Positions 32,013-33,115 of a DNA stretch of 33,115 nt are shown one piece after another (position 1 is the first letter of the stretch; each line of letters begins with the position of its first letter). Below the pieces are notes generated by a model that saw nothing but the letters and a program-made list of their open reading frames with translations, had not been told where the DNA came from and searched no databases. Location: the NCBI GenBank assembly GCA_027314595.1, contig DAHVAN010000445.1:1-33115 (forward strand), read 5' to 3'. Origin of the DNA: Actinomycetota bacterium. Lineage in GTDB: Bacteria > Actinomycetota > Actinomycetes > Streptosporangiales > Streptosporangiaceae. The position numbers and the translations under genes were made by a program.

Positions 32013-32315
32013 CGGCGTGCCCAGCTTCCCCATGTGACGATTCAGGTAGTTCCCGAATGCTGGCTTGCCGGGCTCCCGGCCGGGTTCATCGTGGCTGACA
32101 GCGCCGCTTACACGGAGTCGCTGATCGCTGGCCAGGTCTACGGGGACGAAGAATCGGTTACAGCGTTCGGTGCCAGGTTCGATAGCATCAGGGCTGAGGC
32201 CATGCGGGCTTCTGAGTCACTGACGCTGATACGGGAGATGGCAGCACGTGAACGCCTGGCGAAAATCCAGCTACTCAAACGGCCAGGGCGGCGACTGCGT
32301 GGAGCTGGCCAGTGA
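32013..32315 (+). pseudogene. C-terminal fragment of an XRE/DUF5753 (Scr1-type) regulator
   Basis: From about 32013 the plus strand reads RRAQLPHVTIQVVPECWLAG, then FIVADSAAYTESLIAGQVYG and FDSIRAEAMRASESLTLIREMA. This is the end of the DUF5753 domain that follows an XRE helix-turn-helix in Streptomyces Scr1-type regulators. The DNA-binding half is missing and the join with the preceding minus-strand fragment is abrupt. GTG 32034 could start a 93-residue product, but it would lack DNA binding. The 3' end overlaps the small DUF397 gene. Confidence 0.65.
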
Positions 32316-32415
32316 CAGCTGCACGGTGATGGTCCGCGATACGAAGAACCGCCAGGGCGGCACGCTGACGTTCACGGCCTCCGCATGGGCCGCGTTCACG
32401 GCCGGACTCAAGTAG
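32248..32415 (+). CDS. DUF397 small protein (Scr2-type partner)
   Basis: A 55-residue protein beginning MNAWRKSSYSNGQGGDCVEL and containing VMVRDTKNRQGGTLTFTASAWAAF, the full DUF397 pattern. Start GTG 32248 has GGAG 8 nt upstream. Such genes usually lie directly after an XRE/DUF5753 regulator and the pair has been described as a toxin-antitoxin-like or developmental module. Here the regulator is truncated while the small partner seems intact. The start lies inside the regulator's 3' end in another frame, overlapping by 68 bp. Confidence 0.8.
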   Translation: MNAWRKSSYSNGQGGDCVELASDSCTVMVRDTKNRQGGTLTFTASAWAAFTAGLK

Positions 32416-32595
32416 CAAGCCTGACAAGACGCCGTCTGGCGAGCAGTGAACGGGGTTTCGTCGTGTCTGCGGTAGCCAGCGACGCGACACCGCCGGGCAC
32501 TGATAACAAGGCGCTGCGCGCTCATTCCCGGCCGCGCACAACCCGCGCGGCACCAGGGGAAGCGGATTCTGGACCGCGACAACCCTCCGGAGCCG

Positions 32596-32744
32596 AGCGT
32601 TCCCGCTTGCAGCGGGAACGCTCTTGGTGGTGCAAGGGTGACAGCGCCCGCATGCGCGGGCGCTGTGCTGTCGCGGGGGTGTACGGCCGCTATGCGGCCG
32701 TTGCACGGGTGCGGTCAGGCGGCGCAGGCCCGCGCGGTGCGGGC
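32596..32744. other. Array of four consecutive hairpins in non-coding DNA
   Basis: Four inverted repeats follow one another: arms 32596-32608/32612-32624 (13 bp, 3-nt loop), 32641-32651/32656-32666 (11 bp, 4-nt loop), 32683-32690/32694-32701 (8 bp, loop TAT) and 32728-32733/32739-32744 (6 bp). All are perfect. The stretch 32416-32929 contains no convincing protein gene; a 144-codon frame (32385-32819) has no family or ribosome-site support. It could be a structured RNA, a terminator cluster or a relic of the mobile element's transfer or replication region. Confidence 0.6.
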
Positions 32745-32929
32745 GAGCGTGTCCTGGCGGCCGGGTCAGAGGTTCACCGTGACTTCAATGGTGAGCTGCC
32801 GGGCCGGCTTGACGCGTAGATATTAGACTCGGCGGTTGCCGCTATAGCAGCCTAAACGCCAAACATGTCGGCTAAATGGTCGTCACCTGCCGGGCGCAAT
32901 GCCTCTTGTGCCACGCCTGGCGCCCTAGC

Positions 32930-33115
32930 TCAGGAGCGTGCTTCCTGCTGTGCGAGCTGGCTGCGGATATCGTTCATGTCCAGGTCCCTGACGGCCTTGA
33001 TGACCTGCTCGAGCGCGGACGCGGGCAGCGCGCCGGGCTGGGAGAAGACCAGGATGCCGTCGCGGAAGGCCATCAGCGTCGGGATCGAGGTGATCCGCGC
33101 GGCGCCGGCCAGCGC
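32930..33115 (-). CDS. Thioredoxin, C-terminal part (runs off the window)
   Basis: The last 61 codons of a minus-strand gene cut by the window edge. ITSIPTLMAFRDGILVFSQPGALPASALEQVI is the thioredoxin cis-proline region (SIPT) and final strands and helix; the CxxC motif lies outside the window. The stop is TGA at 32930-32932. It is a thiol-disulfide reductase or a close thioredoxin-fold relative. Confidence 0.85.
   Translation of the reverse strand, partial: ALAGAARITSIPTLMAFRDGILVFSQPGALPASALEQVIKAVRDLDMNDIRSQLAQQEARS

Noticed and set aside
32755..32800. tRNA-like GGTTCA segment
   Set aside because: No acceptor stem, anticodon arm or conserved T-loop could be assembled around it.
1..33115. 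CRISPR array
   Set aside because: The only regularly spaced repeats are the 31-bp period units (about two copies each) without variable spacers of CRISPR size, and no cas genes are present.

Overview
The window is very GC-rich DNA with GTG/TTG starts, G/C-ending codons and actinobacterial families: an MT0933-like antitoxin, a DUF397/DUF5753 pair, a replication-relaxation protein, and a CBM2-GH62 secreted hydrolase. It comes from a filamentous, probably soil-dwelling actinomycete, perhaps Streptosporangiales or a relative. The genus cannot be named from sequence alone. No rRNA, tRNA or CRISPR array was seen. It reads as an accessory chromosomal region in which intact operons alternate with visibly broken genes.

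Layout. 1-2.4 kb: a PabA/TrpG-type glutamine amidotransferase with irregular ends, an MT0933-like antitoxin, a frameshifted beta-helix protein and two small unknown proteins. 2.7-4.8 kb: a 14-helix MFS exporter, then a scar in which an ABC ATPase is fused by deletion to the tail of its FtsX-like permease. 5.0-10.6 kb: a minus-strand corrinoid methyl-transfer operon (reductive activator, methyl-tetrahydrofolate methyltransferase, corrinoid protein, UROD-type methyltransferase I) with a divergent DUF1638 gene. 10.6-11.0 kb: a collapsed thiamine-diphosphate enzyme. 11.2-15.1 kb: the Hen1-Pnkp RNA repair pair. 15.5-16.2 kb: a Crp/Fnr regulator. 16.7-20.0 kb: a Pycsar-type antiphage operon (PycTM effector, zinc-ribbon membrane protein, class III cyclase). 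20.2-23.4 kb: a small two-helix membrane protein and an MprF-like aminoacyl-phosphatidylglycerol synthase. 23.9-26.2 kb: a methyltransferase, a deleted alpha/beta hydrolase and a SRPBCC protein. 26.6-30.9 kb: a secreted GH62 arabinofuranosidase, a FadR-type regulator and a ClC channel. 31.1-32.4 kb: three abutting truncated mobile-element genes plus a small DUF397 gene. 32.6-32.75 kb: an array of hairpins. The window ends inside a thioredoxin gene.

How genes work together. The strongest novel signal is the three-gene Pycsar-like operon. The middle gene, a 654-residue zinc-ribbon membrane protein with no function I recognise, is translationally coupled to the cyclase. It ends in a 21-residue segment that closely matches the first residues of the cyclase (shared core QFGGRGNT). 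This suggests a docking or co-assembly tag in a cyclic-pyrimidine defence system. The second notable system is the corrinoid operon. It has every part needed to move a methyl group from an unknown donor through a cobalamin protein to tetrahydrofolate, an arrangement best known from anaerobes. Hen1 and Pnkp repair cleaved RNA, so two stress/defence modules lie side by side.

Several genes have lost internal segments while both ends remain (ABC/FtsX, TPP enzyme, alpha/beta hydrolase). A 31-bp repeat occurs near 2.46 kb and, inverted, near 26.4 kb. Both point to an actively eroding, recombining region.
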